DNA of 64,000 nt. It comes from Phyllobacterium zundukense. Lineage in GTDB: Bacteria; Pseudomonadota; Alphaproteobacteria; Rhizobiales; Rhizobiaceae. The translations under genes were made by a program, and so were the position numbers. Positions 44,561-52,666 of the stretch are shown here, one piece after another. Within the stretch, counting starts at the first letter, position 1, and the number at the start of each line of letters is the position of its first letter. The stretch is taken from NCBI RefSeq assembly GCF_002764115.1, contig NZ_CP017940.1, positions 1,152,501-1,216,500 of the forward strand. Direction: 5' to 3'. The notes under the pieces were generated by a model. That model was not told the DNA's origin. It saw only the letters and a list, made by a program, of their open reading frames with translations, and made no database searches.

Positions 44561-45307
44561 CTAGCCGGCAGGTTTGTTGTCGATGGCAATTTCCATCCGG
44601 TCGGCGGCAAAGCGAGTCTTTGAATATTGAATTGGGTGGCCATCGATATCGATGTTGATGGCCGTGGCGACAAGAACGATCGCACCGGGCGACAAGCGCA
44701 GATGCCGCAGGTCTTCCGCGTCCGCATGGCGTGCTGCTATGATTGTCGATTTGCGCAGATAATCCTCTATTCCCGCAGCCTTAAGCGCGAATGTTATCGA
44801 ACCGGATGAACGATAATCTTCCACGACATGAGGTACACGTGCCGCATCGAACCATGCCGTGGCGCAGGACACGGGATTGCCGTCGGCCGTGTGCATCGTA
44901 TCGATCCTTATGACCTGTCCGGATCGCATGTTCAGCGCTTCGGCGACCTCGATTGTTGCATCCTCCACTCCGTGTGCGAGCAGAATACCCTTGGTTTCAC
45001 GCACTTGCGTCGCCAGAATTTGCGAAAAGCGCGTGCGCTCGCCAATGCGGTACGTCAGCTTCTTGCTGTTGGCAACGAAGGTGCCGCGCCCCTGTTCGGC
45101 CCGCAGGACACCTTCCTTGGTCAGGGCTGCTATGGCGCTGCGAATGGTGTGGCGATTGACGTCAAAGCGTGTCGCCAATTCGACTTCCGGCGGCATGCGC
45201 GAGCCGCTCGCCAATTTCCCCGCTGTGATATCGCCGCGAATTTGATCGGCAATCTGGCGCCAGATCGCGACGCCACTGTTCCGGGTGATGAATCGTCCTG
45301 AAACCAC
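44561..45307 (-). CDS. phnF: Phosphonate operon regulator PhnF (GntR family, HutC subfamily)
   Basis: Transcriptional repressor of 248 residues. The N-terminal winged helix is IADQIRGDITAGKLASG-RMPPEVELATRFDVNRHT, followed by EQGRGTFVA; the C-terminal UTRA ligand domain ends near SPGAIVLVATAINIDIDG. The start is a GTG at 45307 because upstream in-frame ATGs run into a stop; an AGGAG lies 11 bases before it. It diverges from phnG, and the 90-base gap holds a PHO box and a palindrome likely bound by PhnF. The effector is unknown, perhaps a phosphonate or a pathway intermediate. Confidence 0.9.
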   Translation of the reverse strand: MVSGRFITRNSGVAIWRQIADQIRGDITAGKLASGSRMPPEVELATRFDVNRHTIRSAIAALTKEGVLRAEQGRGTFVANSKKLTYRIGERTRFSQILATQVRETKGILLAHGVEDATIEVAEALNMRSGQVIRIDTMHTADGNPVSCATAWFDAARVPHVVEDYRSSGSITFALKAAGIEDYLRKSTIIAARHADAEDLRHLRLSPGAIVLVATAINIDIDGHPIQYSKTRFAADRMEIAIDNKPAG

Positions 45308-45310
45308 GCT

Positions 45311-45328
45311 TTGTCATGCTCCTGTCAT
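45311..45328 (+). promoter_or_regulatory. PHO box (PhoB site) upstream of phnG
   Basis: TTGTCAT-GCTC-CTGTCAT: two 7-base direct repeats 4 bases apart, matching the PhoB consensus in all but one base. A TATAGC -10 candidate begins at 45339, at the distance expected when a PHO box replaces the -35 box. It also overlaps the phnF leader on the other strand. Confidence 0.75.
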
Positions 45329-45347
45329 TGACGGGTTTTATAGCTAG

Positions 45348-45380
45348 GTCTATTGTCTAGTTGTATAGATGAATAGACAA
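45348..45380. promoter_or_regulatory. Probable PhnF operator
   Basis: TTGTCTA (45353-45359) and TAGACAA (45374-45380) form a perfect inverted repeat around a spacer that itself contains TCTA-GTTGTA-TAGA. A further GTCTA lies at 45348. It sits between the presumed -10 and the phnG start, where a bound repressor would block transcription. HutC-subfamily repressors bind GTCTA-type half-sites. The exact extent is inferred. Confidence 0.6.
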
Positions 45381-45397
45381 ATATAAGCGAGGTGTCA

Positions 45398-45880
45398 ATG
45401 AGCAACGAACATTCTGGGGCCACCCCGACCGCTGGCGAACCTGATTTCGGACGCAAAACCGCAATGGCTTTGTTGGCGCAGGCAACCGCGCAGGAGATGA
45501 GTCATTTCTGGTTGCAGTGGACCGACAAACCGCAGGTTGAAACCCTGCGCGGTCCGGAAACGGGCTTGGTGATGGTGCGCGGGCGGATCGGCGGCGGCGG
45601 CGCCCCCTTCAATCTTGGCGAAGCGACGGTGACGCGTGCGACCGTACGGCTCGGCAATGGCGCAGTTGGCCATGCCTATGCGCTGGGACGGCAGGGCGAA
45701 AAGGTTCGGCTTGCGGCTGTCTTTGACGCGCTCTGGCAGGAACCGGTTCATCGCCAGGCAGTTGAGGACGCAGTGCTTGCTCCAATTGCACAGCGTTTGA
45801 ATGGCGATCTTGAGGACAAAAGAGCGGAAACGGCTGCAACCAAGGTCGATTTCTTCACGATGGTGCGGGGTGATGATTGA
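45398..45880 (+). CDS. phnG: C-P lyase complex subunit PhnG
   Basis: Part of the PhnGHIJ core that with PhnI attaches alkylphosphonate to the C1 of ATP's ribose. The 160-residue protein matches PhnG: ALLAQATAQEM near the N-terminus, GLVMVRGRIGGGGAPFNLGEATVTRATV in the middle, and HAYALGR. The ATG at 45398 is preceded by GAGG; the GTG two codons earlier is less likely. It is first in a run of overlapping phn genes and shares its last base with phnH. Confidence 0.93.
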   Translation: MSNEHSGATPTAGEPDFGRKTAMALLAQATAQEMSHFWLQWTDKPQVETLRGPETGLVMVRGRIGGGGAPFNLGEATVTRATVRLGNGAVGHAYALGRQGEKVRLAAVFDALWQEPVHRQAVEDAVLAPIAQRLNGDLEDKRAETAATKVDFFTMVRGDD

Positions 45881-46491
45881 TGCGTGCAGCGACACAGGTT
45901 TTTGAAGGCGGCTTCAACGATACCGTTCTCAATTCACAGGCGGTTTTTCGGACACTCATGGACGCTATGGCCAACCCTGGCCGCGTCATCCCCGTGCGCG
46001 ATCTTGTCAACGCGCCGGCGCCGCTGTCGCCGGTTGCGGCATCCATTGCTGCCACGCTGTTCGATCATGATGCGACGGTCTGGTGCGACAAGGCAATCGC
46101 CGGTTCAGAAGCTGCAATTGGTTGGCTGAAGTTTCACACCGGACTTGAATTGACAACGAATCCATCGGACGCGCAGTTTGCTCTGATCCGTGACATCCCG
46201 GCCATGCCGTCGTTCGATGCTTTTGCCAAGGGGACGTCCGAATATCCGGATCGCTCGACGACCCTTATCCTACAGATCGACGGTTTCGATGGTGCCGAGG
46301 AACTGACGCTCGGGGGACCTGGGATCAAGGATATCCAGACCTTTGCGCCCAGTCAGTTGCCGAAAATGTTCATCGATCAATGGACAGCCAATCGCGGTGC
46401 CTTTCCGCGGGGTATTGATCTGATCTTTGCCGGCAAGGGTGCGCTCGCTGCTTTGCCGCGCACGACGCGCATTTCGAAAAGGGAGGCTTGA
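45880..46491 (+). CDS. phnH: C-P lyase complex subunit PhnH
   Basis: Core complex subunit of 203 residues, with an EAGFNDTVLNSQ-like opening (here EGGFNDTVLNSQAVFR), AMANPGRVIPV, and a C-terminal GIDLIFAGKGALAALPRTT run, all family features. It pairs with PhnG in the (GHIJ)2 complex; it has no catalytic residue of its own that can be pointed to. It starts at the last base of phnG. Confidence 0.93.
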   Translation: MRAATQVFEGGFNDTVLNSQAVFRTLMDAMANPGRVIPVRDLVNAPAPLSPVAASIAATLFDHDATVWCDKAIAGSEAAIGWLKFHTGLELTTNPSDAQFALIRDIPAMPSFDAFAKGTSEYPDRSTTLILQIDGFDGAEELTLGGPGIKDIQTFAPSQLPKMFIDQWTANRGAFPRGIDLIFAGKGALAALPRTTRISKREA

Positions 46492-46494
46492 GCC

Positions 46495-47601
46495 ATGTAC
46501 GTAGCAGTCAAGGGCGGTGAAGCCGCCATTCGCAATGCGCACAAACTGTTGGCTGACCGGCGCCGGGGTGATCGCTCCGTGCCTGCGATCGGGCTAGAGC
46601 AGATCGTTGAGCAGCTGGCACTGGCCGTCGACCGCGTCATGGCGGAAGGCTCGCTTTACGATACGGAACTAGCGGCGCTGGCGGTAAAGCAGGCGCGGGG
46701 AGACATGATCGAGGCGATCTTCCTGGTTCGTGCCTATCGCACGACGCTGCCGCGCTTTGGCTACACCAAGCCCGTTGAGACCTCGCAGATGGCGATCGAA
46801 CGCCGCATCTCGGCCACGTTCAAGGACCTGCCGGGTGGACAATTGCTCGGACCAACATTCGACTACACCCATCGCCTGCTCGATCCAGAACTTGCAGGTG
46901 ATAGTGCGGTAGAAGCTCCTGAGCGCCGTGTTGCGTCGCATGAGCATACACCGCGCGTCACCGACATTCTTGGTCATGACGGCATGATCGAATCTGATGG
47001 CGATATGCCAGAAGGGGCTGATACCGGCGATCTGACGCGTGAACCCTTGTCGTTTCCGCTGGAGCGCGACTTGCGATTACAGGCGCTGGCGCGGGGCGAT
47101 GAAGGTTTTCTTCTCGGGCTCGCCTATTCGACACAGCGCGGCTACGCCCGCAGCCATCCGTTCGCCGGTGAAATCCGAATCGGCGAAGTCGAGATCGAAC
47201 TTGAAGTTGCCGAGCTCGATTTTCCGCTGACGCTCGGTCGTATTCGGGTAACCGAATGCCAGATGGTCAACCAGTTCAAGGGTTCATCGAAGCAGCCGCC
47301 GCAGTTTACGCGCGGCTATGGCCTGGTTTTTGGCCAGAGCGAGCGCAAGTCCATGTCAATGGCGTTGTGCGATCGCGCTTTGCGCGCACGGGAATTGGGT
47401 GAAGACGTTACCGCTGCAGCGCAGGACGAGGAATTCGTCATTTCCCATAGCGACAATGTGCAGTCGACTGGCTTCGTCGAACATCTGAAACTGCCGCATT
47501 ACGTGGATTTCCAGGCAGAACTCGACCTGGTTCGCCGCATGCGCTCCGAGCATGAGCGCCGCCACACCGAAAACAATGGTACTCAAGAGGCAGCAGAATG
47601 A
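46495..47601 (+). CDS. phnI: C-P lyase complex subunit PhnI (nucleosidase component)
   Basis: Catalytic subunit for displacement of adenine from ATP by methylphosphonate, with PhnG, H and L. The 368-residue protein starts MYVAVKGGEAAI and contains RRISATFKDLPGGQLLGPTFDYTHRLLD (residues about 100-128), SFPLERDLRLQALARGDEG near residue 183, and TECQMVNQFKGSSKQPPQFTRGYG near residue 255, all characteristic. It overlaps phnJ by 4 bases. Confidence 0.95.
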   Translation: MYVAVKGGEAAIRNAHKLLADRRRGDRSVPAIGLEQIVEQLALAVDRVMAEGSLYDTELAALAVKQARGDMIEAIFLVRAYRTTLPRFGYTKPVETSQMAIERRISATFKDLPGGQLLGPTFDYTHRLLDPELAGDSAVEAPERRVASHEHTPRVTDILGHDGMIESDGDMPEGADTGDLTREPLSFPLERDLRLQALARGDEGFLLGLAYSTQRGYARSHPFAGEIRIGEVEIELEVAELDFPLTLGRIRVTECQMVNQFKGSSKQPPQFTRGYGLVFGQSERKSMSMALCDRALRARELGEDVTAAAQDEEFVISHSDNVQSTGFVEHLKLPHYVDFQAELDLVRRMRSEHERRHTENNGTQEAAE

Positions 47602-48479
47602 CCGAGCTTGCGACATACAATTTCGCCTACCTCGACGAACAGACGAAGCGGATGATCCGCCGTGCCATTCTCAAGGCCATTGCCATTCCGGGTTATCAAG
47701 TGCCTTTCGCCTCTCGCGAAATGCCGATGCCCTATGGATGGGGCACCGGCGGCGTGCAGGTGACTGCCGCGGTGATTGGCCCTGACGACACGCTGAAGGT
47801 TATCGATCAGGGGGCTGACGACACGACAAACGCCGTATCGATCCGCGCCTTCTTCCAGAAGACCGCCAATGTTCGCGTAACCACGAAAACAACCGAAGCG
47901 ACGATCATTCAGACGCGCCATCGCATTCCCGAGGTGGCACTGCAAGCCGGGCAAACGCTTGTGTATCAGGTGCCAATTCCTGAGCCTTTGCGCTTTCTTG
48001 AATCGCGCGAAACGGAAACGCGAAAGATGCACGCGCTTGAAGAGTACGGGCTGATGCATGTGAAGCTCTATGAGGATATCGCGCGCCACGGTCACATCGC
48101 CACGACGTACGCTTATCCCGTGAAGGTCGAGGGCCGTTATGTAATGGACCCTTCGCCGACGCCCAAATTCGACAATCCGAAGATGCACAATTCACCGGCG
48201 CTGCAGCTGTTCGGGGCAGGGCGCGAAAAGCGGATCTATGCCATCCCGCCCTATACGGAGGTGGTCAGCCTCGACTTCGAGGACCATCCCTTCGAGATCC
48301 AGATATTTTCGCAGCCCTGTGCCCTGTGCGGTGCGAAGGGCAGCTATCTCGACGAGGTCATATTGGATGACAAAGGCGGCAGCATGTTTGTCTGTTCGGA
48401 TACGGATTTTTGTGAAGACCGGCAGGCGAAGGGCCATCGCGGCCACCTTTCGGCAAATCCGGCGGAGGCAGCAGAATGA
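47598..48479 (+). CDS. phnJ: Carbon-phosphorus lyase PhnJ (radical SAM)
   Basis: Radical SAM enzyme that splits the C-P bond of ribosyl phosphonate triphosphate-derived monophosphate, yielding alkane and the 1,2-cyclic phosphate. The 293-residue protein has GWGTGGVQVTAAVIG near residue 50 (the glycyl-radical glycine region) and a C-terminal cluster and thiyl cysteine set, QPCALCGAKGSYLDEVILDD followed by VCSDTDFCEDRQ, near residues 238-275. It overlaps phnI and phnK by 4 bases each. Confidence 0.96.
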   Translation: MTELATYNFAYLDEQTKRMIRRAILKAIAIPGYQVPFASREMPMPYGWGTGGVQVTAAVIGPDDTLKVIDQGADDTTNAVSIRAFFQKTANVRVTTKTTEATIIQTRHRIPEVALQAGQTLVYQVPIPEPLRFLESRETETRKMHALEEYGLMHVKLYEDIARHGHIATTYAYPVKVEGRYVMDPSPTPKFDNPKMHNSPALQLFGAGREKRIYAIPPYTEVVSLDFEDHPFEIQIFSQPCALCGAKGSYLDEVILDDKGGSMFVCSDTDFCEDRQAKGHRGHLSANPAEAAE

Positions 48480-49252
48480 GCGAGACACCACTTCTGAAAG
48501 TCAATTCGCTTTCAAAATTCTACGGGAGCCGGATCGGCTGCCAGAACGTCACATTCGAGTTATGGCCGGGTGAGGTCCTTGCTGTCGTCGGCGAATCCGG
48601 TTCGGGCAAGACGACGCTGCTCAATTGCCTGGCGACGCGGCTTGCGCCTTCAGCCGGGTCGGTGGAGTACCGGATGCGCGATGGCCAATTCCGCGACCTC
48701 TACCGGATGAGCGAGGCAGAAAGGCGTTTCCTGATGCGCACCGACTGGGGGTTTGTCCATCAGAATCCTGCCGATGGATTGCGGATGACCGTCTCTGCCG
48801 GCGCCAATGTTGGCGAACGGTTGATGGCAGTCGGCGACCGGCACTATGGCAAGATCCGCGCAACCGCGACCGATTGGCTGGACCGGGTCGAGATTGCCGA
48901 GGACCGTATCGACGATCAGCCACGCGCTTTTTCCGGCGGCATGCGCCAGCGCCTGCAAATCGCCCGCAACCTTGTGACAAACCCACGCCTCGTCTTCATG
49001 GACGAGCCAACGGGTGGCCTCGATGTCTCGGTGCAGGCAAGGCTCCTCGATCTTCTGCGCGGCCTTGTCAGTGATCTCGGTCTCGCAGCAATCGTCGTTA
49101 CGCATGATCTTGCCGTGGCACGTCTTCTCTCGCACCGCATGATGGTGATGAAGGATGGCCATATCGTCGAAACAGGTCTCACCGACCGCGTGCTGGACGA
49201 CCCGCAGGCGCCTTACACACAGCTTCTCGTTTCTTCCATTTTGCAGGTCTAG
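48476..49252 (+). CDS. phnK: C-P lyase system ATP-binding protein PhnK
   Basis: ABC-type ATPase of 258 residues that docks on the core complex rather than on a permease. Walker A GESGSGKTTLLNCL near residue 40, signature FSGGMRQRLQIARN near residue 152, Walker B FMDEPTGGLDVS near residue 175. The insertion after Walker A (SVEYRMRDGQFRDLYRMSEAER) is typical of PhnK. A 68-base gap containing an intergenic repeat separates it from phnL. Confidence 0.94.
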   Translation: MSETPLLKVNSLSKFYGSRIGCQNVTFELWPGEVLAVVGESGSGKTTLLNCLATRLAPSAGSVEYRMRDGQFRDLYRMSEAERRFLMRTDWGFVHQNPADGLRMTVSAGANVGERLMAVGDRHYGKIRATATDWLDRVEIAEDRIDDQPRAFSGGMRQRLQIARNLVTNPRLVFMDEPTGGLDVSVQARLLDLLRGLVSDLGLAAIVVTHDLAVARLLSHRMMVMKDGHIVETGLTDRVLDDPQAPYTQLLVSSILQV

Positions 49253-49307
49253 AAGCAATTCCAGGAAAAGTGTGCAGCGGTTTTCTGTCCGGAATTGCGA
49301 TAAAACA
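49251..49307. repeat. Short interspersed palindromic repeat between phnK and phnL
   Basis: GCAATTCC (49255-49262) and GGAATTGC (49291-49298) are exact inverted repeats enclosing AGGAAAAGTGTGCAGCGG and TTTTCTGTCC. I recognise this unit from many rhizobial and Brucella-type genomes, where near-identical copies stand between genes. Its end merges into the A-rich leader of phnL. Confidence 0.7.
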
Positions 49308-49320
49308 AAAAGGTAAAATC

Positions 49321-50031
49321 ATGCCGACACCTCTCGTTGTTGCCGATGTCGCCAAGAGCTTCACCATGCATCTGCGCGACGGCATTCGTCTGCCTGTGGT
49401 GGCAAATGTCTCCTTCTCCATCAAGGCCGGTGAATGTGCCGTCCTTGGTGGTCCGTCCGGCGCTGGCAAAAGCTCGATCCTGAAAATGGTCTATGGCAAT
49501 TATGCCGTGGATGGGGGCCAGATCATCGTGCCCTACCGCGACCGTTTGGTTGATGTTGCCGCTGCCGATCCACGCACGATGCTCGGCATTCGCCGCGACA
49601 TGATCGGTTACGTCAGCCAGTTCTTGCGCACGGTGCCGCGCGTTTCGGCCTTGGACGTAGTGGCGGAACCGCTGATCGCTCGGGGTGTGGAGCGCACCGA
49701 GGCACGCGACAAGGCAGCGTCATTGCTTGCCGGGCTCAACCTGCCCGAGCGTTTGTGGTCACTGCCACCCGCCACATTTTCTGGCGGTGAGCAGCAGCGC
49801 GTCAATATTGCGCGCGGCTTCATCACCGATCATCCGATCCTGCTGCTCGACGAGCCGACAGCATCTCTCGACGCCAAAAACCGCAATGTGGTTGTCTCGA
49901 TGATCCAGCAGAAGAAGGCTTCCGGCGTTGCCATGCTCGGGATCTTCCACGACGAGGATGTGCGTGAGGCTGTGGCAGATCGCATTATCGATGTCACGGC
50001 GTTTTCGGTACCAAACGAGGCTGCAGCATGA
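49321..50031 (+). CDS. phnL: C-P lyase system ATP-binding protein PhnL
   Basis: ABC-type ATPase of 236 residues needed for the PhnI step. Walker [15 protein letters not shown] near residue 39, signature [15 protein letters not shown] near residue 156, Walker [12 protein letters not shown] near residue 178. The ATG at 49321 follows AAGGTA; the frame open to 49270 reads through the repeat and is rejected. Its stop overlaps the start of the acetyltransferase gene (ATGA). Confidence 0.93.
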   Translation: MPTPLVVADVAKSFTMHLRDGIRLPVVANVSFSIKAGECAVLGGPSGAGKSSILKMVYGNYAVDGGQIIVPYRDRLVDVAAADPRTMLGIRRDMIGYVSQFLRTVPRVSALDVVAEPLIARGVERTEARDKAASLLAGLNLPERLWSLPPATFSGGEQQRVNIARGFITDHPILLLDEPTASLDAKNRNVVVSMIQQKKASGVAMLGIFHDEDVREAVADRIIDVTAFSVPNEAAA

Positions 50032-50642
50032 CCCGGCTTTCAGAAACGCCGTTTATTCACGAGACCGCGTCTGTTCATGATTGCCAACTCGGTCGATACA
50101 CGGAAATCTCCGAGCGCTGCCGCATCAGCGAAGCCACTCTTGGCGACTACTCCTACATCATGCAGGACGGTGCTGTCTGGTGCGCAACCATCGGCAAATT
50201 CGCGAACATTGCTGCAAGCGTTCGTATCAACGCGCCCAATCACCCGACATGGCGGCCGACACTGCATCACTTCACATACCGGTCCGGCGACTATTGGGAA
50301 GGTGCCGGTGTCGACGAGGCATTTTTCCAATGGCGCAGAACAAACTTCGTCACCATTGGCCACGACGTCTGGATCGGTCATGGCGCAACCATTTTGCCGG
50401 GTGTCACAGTGGGCAAAGGCGCCGTGATCGGGGCAGGGGCGGTCGTCTCCAGGGATGTTGCGCCTTACACCATTGTCGGTGGGGTTCCTGCCCGGAAAAT
50501 CCGCGATCGCTTTGATGGAAAAACAGCTGAACGCCTGCAGATCCTCGCATGGTGGGACTGGGATCACGCAAAGTTGCGCAATACTCTCGATGACTTCCGC
50601 ACGCTGGATATCGAGGCTTTTCTCGAGAAACACGACGTCTAA
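50028..50642 (+). CDS. Phosphonate-associated hexapeptide-repeat acetyltransferase
   Basis: Left-handed beta-helix protein of 204 residues of the chloramphenicol/serine acetyltransferase type found within phn operons. Hexapeptide turns are seen from residue 14 ([21 protein letters not shown]), and the late part reads [33 protein letters not shown], followed by [13 protein letters not shown]. The probable substrate is an aminoalkylphosphonate or a pathway intermediate, by context only; it may fill the detoxifying role of PhnO, to which it is unrelated. It overlaps phnL by 4 bases and ends the first phn unit. Confidence 0.85.
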   Translation: MTRLSETPFIHETASVHDCQLGRYTEISERCRISEATLGDYSYIMQDGAVWCATIGKFANIAASVRINAPNHPTWRPTLHHFTYRSGDYWEGAGVDEAFFQWRRTNFVTIGHDVWIGHGATILPGVTVGKGAVIGAGAVVSRDVAPYTIVGGVPARKIRDRFDGKTAERLQILAWWDWDHAKLRNTLDDFRTLDIEAFLEKHDV

Positions 50643-50678
50643 ACCAAAGGTATTATACCCGCTGCGCGCGACACACAG

Positions 50679-50696
50679 TTGTCATTCAACTGAAAC
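50679..50696 (+). promoter_or_regulatory. Candidate PHO box upstream of phnC
   Basis: TTGTCAT-TCAA-CTGAAAC: the first repeat is near consensus, the second is weaker. It lies 65 bases before the phnC start, in the only sizable gap between the two phn units (50643-50760). It would give phnCDE its own phosphate-starvation promoter. Confidence 0.5.
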
Positions 50697-50760
50697 AAAA
50701 ACGACATCGCACCTTCACATCCGTGTCCTAGGACAGAGCGACGCCAAAAGGGATTGACTG

Positions 50761-51594
50761 ATGCTGAAGATTGAAAATGTGACGCGGCGTTTTGGCAAGT
50801 TTACGGCCATCGACGATGTCAATTTGGAAATCCCGCAAGGCCAGATGGTTGGTATTATCGGTCGTTCAGGCGCAGGCAAATCAACCTTGCTGCGCATGAT
50901 CAACCGGCTGGTTGATCCTTCAGAAGGTTCGATCTTTTTCGAGGGAACCAATGTCGCGCAATTGAGAGGGGCGCAACTGCGCAATTGGCAACGCGATTGT
51001 GCGATGATTTTCCAGCAGTTCAATCTGGTGCCGCGCCTAGACGTTCTCACCAATGTGCTTCTTGGCCGCCTTAACCATCGTTCGACGATCAAGAGCCTCC
51101 TGGGAATGTTCTCCCGTGAAGAACGCGCCATGGCAATCGCTGCTCTCGAGCGGCTCGATATCGCCAAGACGGCGCTGCAACGGGCCGGGACACTGTCCGG
51201 GGGGCAGCAGCAGCGTGTCGCCATCGCCCGTGCCCTCATGCAAAACCCCAAAATCATTCTCGCCGATGAACCCATAGCCTCGCTCGATCCGCGCAATGCG
51301 CAGGTTGTGATGGAGTCGCTGCGTGACATCAATGAGAAGGAAGGTCTGACAGTTATCACCAATCTGCACACGCTCGATACTGCGCGGCACTTCTGCCAGC
51401 GCATCATCGGTATGCAGGGCGGCAAGGTTGTCTTCGACGGAACCCCGGATGACCTAACAGAACTAGCTGCCCGCCGCATCTACGGCGCTGACGGCATGAA
51501 GGACGCGTTTTCAGAAGCCATTACATCGACAAGCATCGGTCGTGCCGTACCAAAGCCAATTCCTGAGCTGGAGGCCATTCTGGCCGCGCGTTAG
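50761..51594 (+). CDS. phnC: Phosphonate ABC transporter ATP-binding protein
   Basis: ATPase of the phosphonate importer, 277 residues. Walker [14 protein letters not shown] near residue 35, a [22 protein letters not shown]-loop region near residue 85, signature [15 protein letters not shown] near residue 145, and Walker [13 protein letters not shown] near residue 165. It leads the second phn unit, about 118 bases after the acetyltransferase gene. Confidence 0.95.
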   Translation: MLKIENVTRRFGKFTAIDDVNLEIPQGQMVGIIGRSGAGKSTLLRMINRLVDPSEGSIFFEGTNVAQLRGAQLRNWQRDCAMIFQQFNLVPRLDVLTNVLLGRLNHRSTIKSLLGMFSREERAMAIAALERLDIAKTALQRAGTLSGGQQQRVAIARALMQNPKIILADEPIASLDPRNAQVVMESLRDINEKEGLTVITNLHTLDTARHFCQRIIGMQGGKVVFDGTPDDLTELAARRIYGADGMKDAFSEAITSTSIGRAVPKPIPELEAILAAR

Positions 51595-51677
51595 CGCAAA
51601 GAGATCGTCTCGCCCACGTACGGGCTCATATGAAAACAGATCGCAAACCCATTTTGGACGTTTGACAGGAGAGAACC

Positions 51678-52592
51678 ATGTTGCTCAAGAAAGCCCTACT
51701 CAGTGCAATCGCAATCGGCGCAATGCTCGCTGGTTCGATGGCCCGCGCTGAAAATCTCGAAACATTCCGCGTCGGCATCATCGGCGGCGAAAATGAAGCT
51801 GATCGCCTGCGCAATTATCAGTGCATTGTCGATCAACTGCCGAAGGTCCTGGGCGTTAAGGAAGTAAAGCTCTTCCCGGCCACCGACTATGATGGCGTCA
51901 TCCAGGGTCTGCTCGGCGGCACGCTCGATTATGCAGAGCTTGGCGCTTCCGGTTTCGCTAAGATCTATCTTACCAATCCCAAGGCTGTTGAACCGATCCT
52001 GACGACTGTTCAGACCGATGGTGCGACCGGCTATTATTCCATCATGGTTGCCCGCAAGGACAGCGGCATCAAGACGCTCGCCGACATGAAGGGCAAGAAA
52101 CTCGGTTTTGCTGATCCGGATTCCACGTCCGGCTATCTCATTCCAGTGACTTCGCTGCCGAAAGACATCAAGACTTCGGTCAAGGACTACTTCAGCGAAA
52201 CGGGTTTCGGCGGCGGTCATGAGAACCTCGTTCTCGCTGTCAAGGACGGCAAGTTCGATGCCGGCACGACCTTCGGTTCGGGTGTGGGCAAGTTTGACGA
52301 AGGCTACACATCAGGCAATCTGCGCAAGATGGTCGACAAGGGTCTTATCGATATGAAGGACTTCGTCGAACTGTGGAAGTCGCCGCTCATTCCAAACGGC
52401 CCGATCGTTATCCGCACTTCGCTCGACAGCAACCTGAAGACTAAGTTCAAGGACTACATGATGAACTTGCCGAAGTCTGATCCCGCCTGCTTCGCAGCAA
52501 CAATGGGCGGTGACTTCAAGGGCTATACGGAAGTGAACACCCAATTCTATCAGCCGATCATCGACGCACGCAAAGCTCAGATCGGCGGATAA
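51678..52592 (+). CDS. phnD: Phosphonate ABC transporter substrate-binding protein
   Basis: Periplasmic binding protein of 304 residues. A signal peptide of about 23 residues (KKALLSAIAIGAMLAGSMARA) precedes a PhnD fold with VGIIGGENEADRLRNYQCI, GLLGGTLDYAELGASGFAKIY near residue 76, and FADPDSTSGYLIPV near residue 145, the typical ligand loop. AGGAGAG precedes the start. It is followed by a strong hairpin terminator before the permease genes. Confidence 0.94.
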   Translation: MLLKKALLSAIAIGAMLAGSMARAENLETFRVGIIGGENEADRLRNYQCIVDQLPKVLGVKEVKLFPATDYDGVIQGLLGGTLDYAELGASGFAKIYLTNPKAVEPILTTVQTDGATGYYSIMVARKDSGIKTLADMKGKKLGFADPDSTSGYLIPVTSLPKDIKTSVKDYFSETGFGGGHENLVLAVKDGKFDAGTTFGSGVGKFDEGYTSGNLRKMVDKGLIDMKDFVELWKSPLIPNGPIVIRTSLDSNLKTKFKDYMMNLPKSDPACFAATMGGDFKGYTEVNTQFYQPIIDARKAQIGG

Positions 52593-52606
52593 CGCCACAA
52601 AATCTG

Positions 52607-52645
52607 ATCACGGCCGGTTCCTGCGGGATCTGGCCGTGATTTTTT
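52607..52645 (+). terminator. Intrinsic terminator/attenuator between phnD and phnE
   Basis: ATCACGGCC (52607-52615) pairs exactly with GGCCGTGAT (52632-52640) and is followed at once by TTTTT. It lies within the phnCDE unit, so it probably stops part of the transcripts, giving more binding protein than permease. Confidence 0.8.
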
Positions 52646-52666
52646 GTGCTCTGGAGGGATAAGTTT

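Noticed and set aside
43897..44727. 276-residue open frame on the - strand overlapping the PPOX gene and phnF
   Set aside because: Overlaps two genes with clear family motifs; the translation shows no domain.
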